Assembly (NCBI GenBank): GCA_910578215.1
Contig: CAJTPH010000013.1
Coordinates: 1-13,310, forward strand
DNA: 13,310 nucleotides
From: an uncultured Acetatifactor sp.
GTDB taxonomy: Bacteria; Bacillota; Clostridia; Lachnospirales; Lachnospiraceae
Reading direction: 5' to 3'
Below the pieces are notes generated by a model. The model saw only the letters and a program-made list of their open reading frames with translations. It was not told the origin of the DNA and made no database searches. Position numbers and translations under genes: made by a program. Shown in pieces: positions 12,646 to 13,310 of this stretch; within the stretch, counting starts at the first letter, position 1; every line of letters begins with the position of its first letter.

Positions 12646-13310
12646 TCATCCGCCGGACCGGCTCCCGTGACCGGTCTCGGGAATAAACGTCCGTGTTATT
12701 TGCGTCTCCTGGGAAAGCGCCTTCGCCCTCTCAACCGCCTCCTCGCAGAAGGCGTCCTGACAGGAAAAAAGCTTTCTGCCCCTCTTATCCTGCTTCTCAT
12801 ACGTCCCTTCAACCTGCAGTATGGATGCCTTCACGTTATCCTTCAACTGGCAGTCCAATATATGAAGCAGCTCTTCCTTGAGCCTGTGATCGTCCACCGG
12901 GAATAAAATTTCCACGCGCCGCTCCAGGTTCCTGGGCATCCAGTCGGCGCTGCCGCAGTATATCTCATAGTTCTCATCGTTTTCAAAATAGAAAATACGG
13001 CTGTGCTCCAGAAAGTTCCCCACGATGGAGCGCACGGTAATATTTTCGCTGACTCCCTTGATTCCGGTCTTAAGGCAGCAGATTCCCCTTACGATCAGAT
13101 CGATTTTAACTCCTGCGGCGCTTGCCCTGTAGAGCGCGGCAATGATATCCCTGTCGCAGAGGGAATTCATTTTTGCGATAATGCGCGCCGGTCTTCCGCC
13201 CTTTGCATATTCCCTCTCCCTGTCGATCAGATACAGGAATTTGTCCTTCAGCCACAGGGGCGCCAGCGCCAGCCTGTTCCACGCAAGAGGCTCCGAGTAA
13301 CCGGAGAGCA
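12646..13310 (-). CDS. ppk1: Polyphosphate kinase 1, C-terminal 221 residues (5' end outside the window)
   Basis: PPK1 makes inorganic polyphosphate from ATP reversibly, through a phosphohistidine intermediate. The visible part covers the C-terminal catalytic domains: RPARIIAKMNSLCDRDIIAALY, the GVKIDLIVRGICCLK segment, then FLEHSRIFYF with the second conserved catalytic histidine, and SADWMPRNLERRVEILFPV. The first catalytic histidine lies upstream of the window. The stop is TGA 12646-12648. A short stem (12641-12645 with 12652-12656) spans the stop but lacks a good T-run, so readthrough into the gene at 12586 is likely. The 37 residues before the Met at 13170 belong to the same family, so 13170 is not the start. 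The C-terminal tail after about 13 residues past RTFIPE is short and Gly/Ser-rich. Confidence 0.96.
   Translation of the reverse strand, partial: LSGYSEPLAWNRLALAPLWLKDKFLYLIDREREYAKGGRPARIIAKMNSLCDRDIIAALYRASAAGVKIDLIVRGICCLKTGIKGVSENITVRSIVGNFLEHSRIFYFENDENYEIYCGSADWMPRNLERRVEILFPVDDHRLKEELLHILDCQLKDNVKASILQVEGTYEKQDKRGRKLFSCQDAFCEEAVERAKALSQETQITRTFIPETGHGSRSGG

Noticed and set aside
1..13310. CRISPR array, tRNA, rRNA or insertion sequence
   Set aside because: No regularly spaced repeats, cloverleaf-like segments, rRNA signatures or transposase motifs were noticed on either strand by eye.

Overview
The window looks like chromosomal DNA of an anaerobic Clostridia-class gut Firmicute, most likely a Lachnospiraceae relative. 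The reasons are a pyruvate phosphate dikinase of the Clostridium symbiosum type (880 aa), a YkpA-type ABC-F protein, a PIG-V-like membrane mannosyltransferase, strong AGGAGG ribosome-binding sites, consensus sigma-A promoters, and a core whose codon use is clearly richer in G+C than the left 2 kb. No rRNA, tRNA, CRISPR array or transposase was seen.

Layout. (1) Positions 1-2030 are accessory DNA, all read from the minus strand. They hold the start of a ParA-family ATPase of the kind carried by Tn1549/CTn-like conjugative elements, an AbiTii-domain protein, a small protein with an RHIM/amyloid-like motif and a C-terminal membrane segment, and a short 3' gene remnant next to the ppdK stop codon. 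The AbiTii gene pair is very AT-rich and is bounded by terminators. (2) Positions 2030-4672 hold ppdK, with its own promoter. (3) Positions 4709-4975 are a promoter region that also carries an orphan plus-strand promoter and ribosome-binding site. (4) Positions 4976-7091 (minus) hold a PIG-V-like mannosyltransferase and a membrane-anchored glycerophosphodiester phosphodiesterase. (5) Positions 7092-7391 are a divergent control region in which one inverted repeat touches both -35 boxes, followed by a structured leader. (6) Positions 7392-10040 (plus) hold an ABC-F ATPase and a PHP-domain phosphoesterase that is broken near its 3' end. (7) Positions 10053-13310 (minus) hold a small acidic protein, a Gph-like HAD phosphatase, Maf, a ThyX-resembling protein of unknown function, and the C-terminal part of polyphosphate kinase (ppk1).

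The best candidate for an undescribed system is the pair at 542-1802. The AbiTii-domain protein ends in a tail whose sequence, (I)NN-TNNF-x(2)-V-x(4)-QQG in outline, recurs in the middle of the partner, just before that protein's coiled coil and hydrophobic C-terminus. A shared prion-like or RHIM-like tag on a cytosolic sensor-like protein and a small membrane protein, in a translationally coupled pair carried as cargo next to a mobile-element ParA, suggests an abortive-infection module that signals by co-assembly. This is inference; only the architecture and the shared motif are visible in the sequence.
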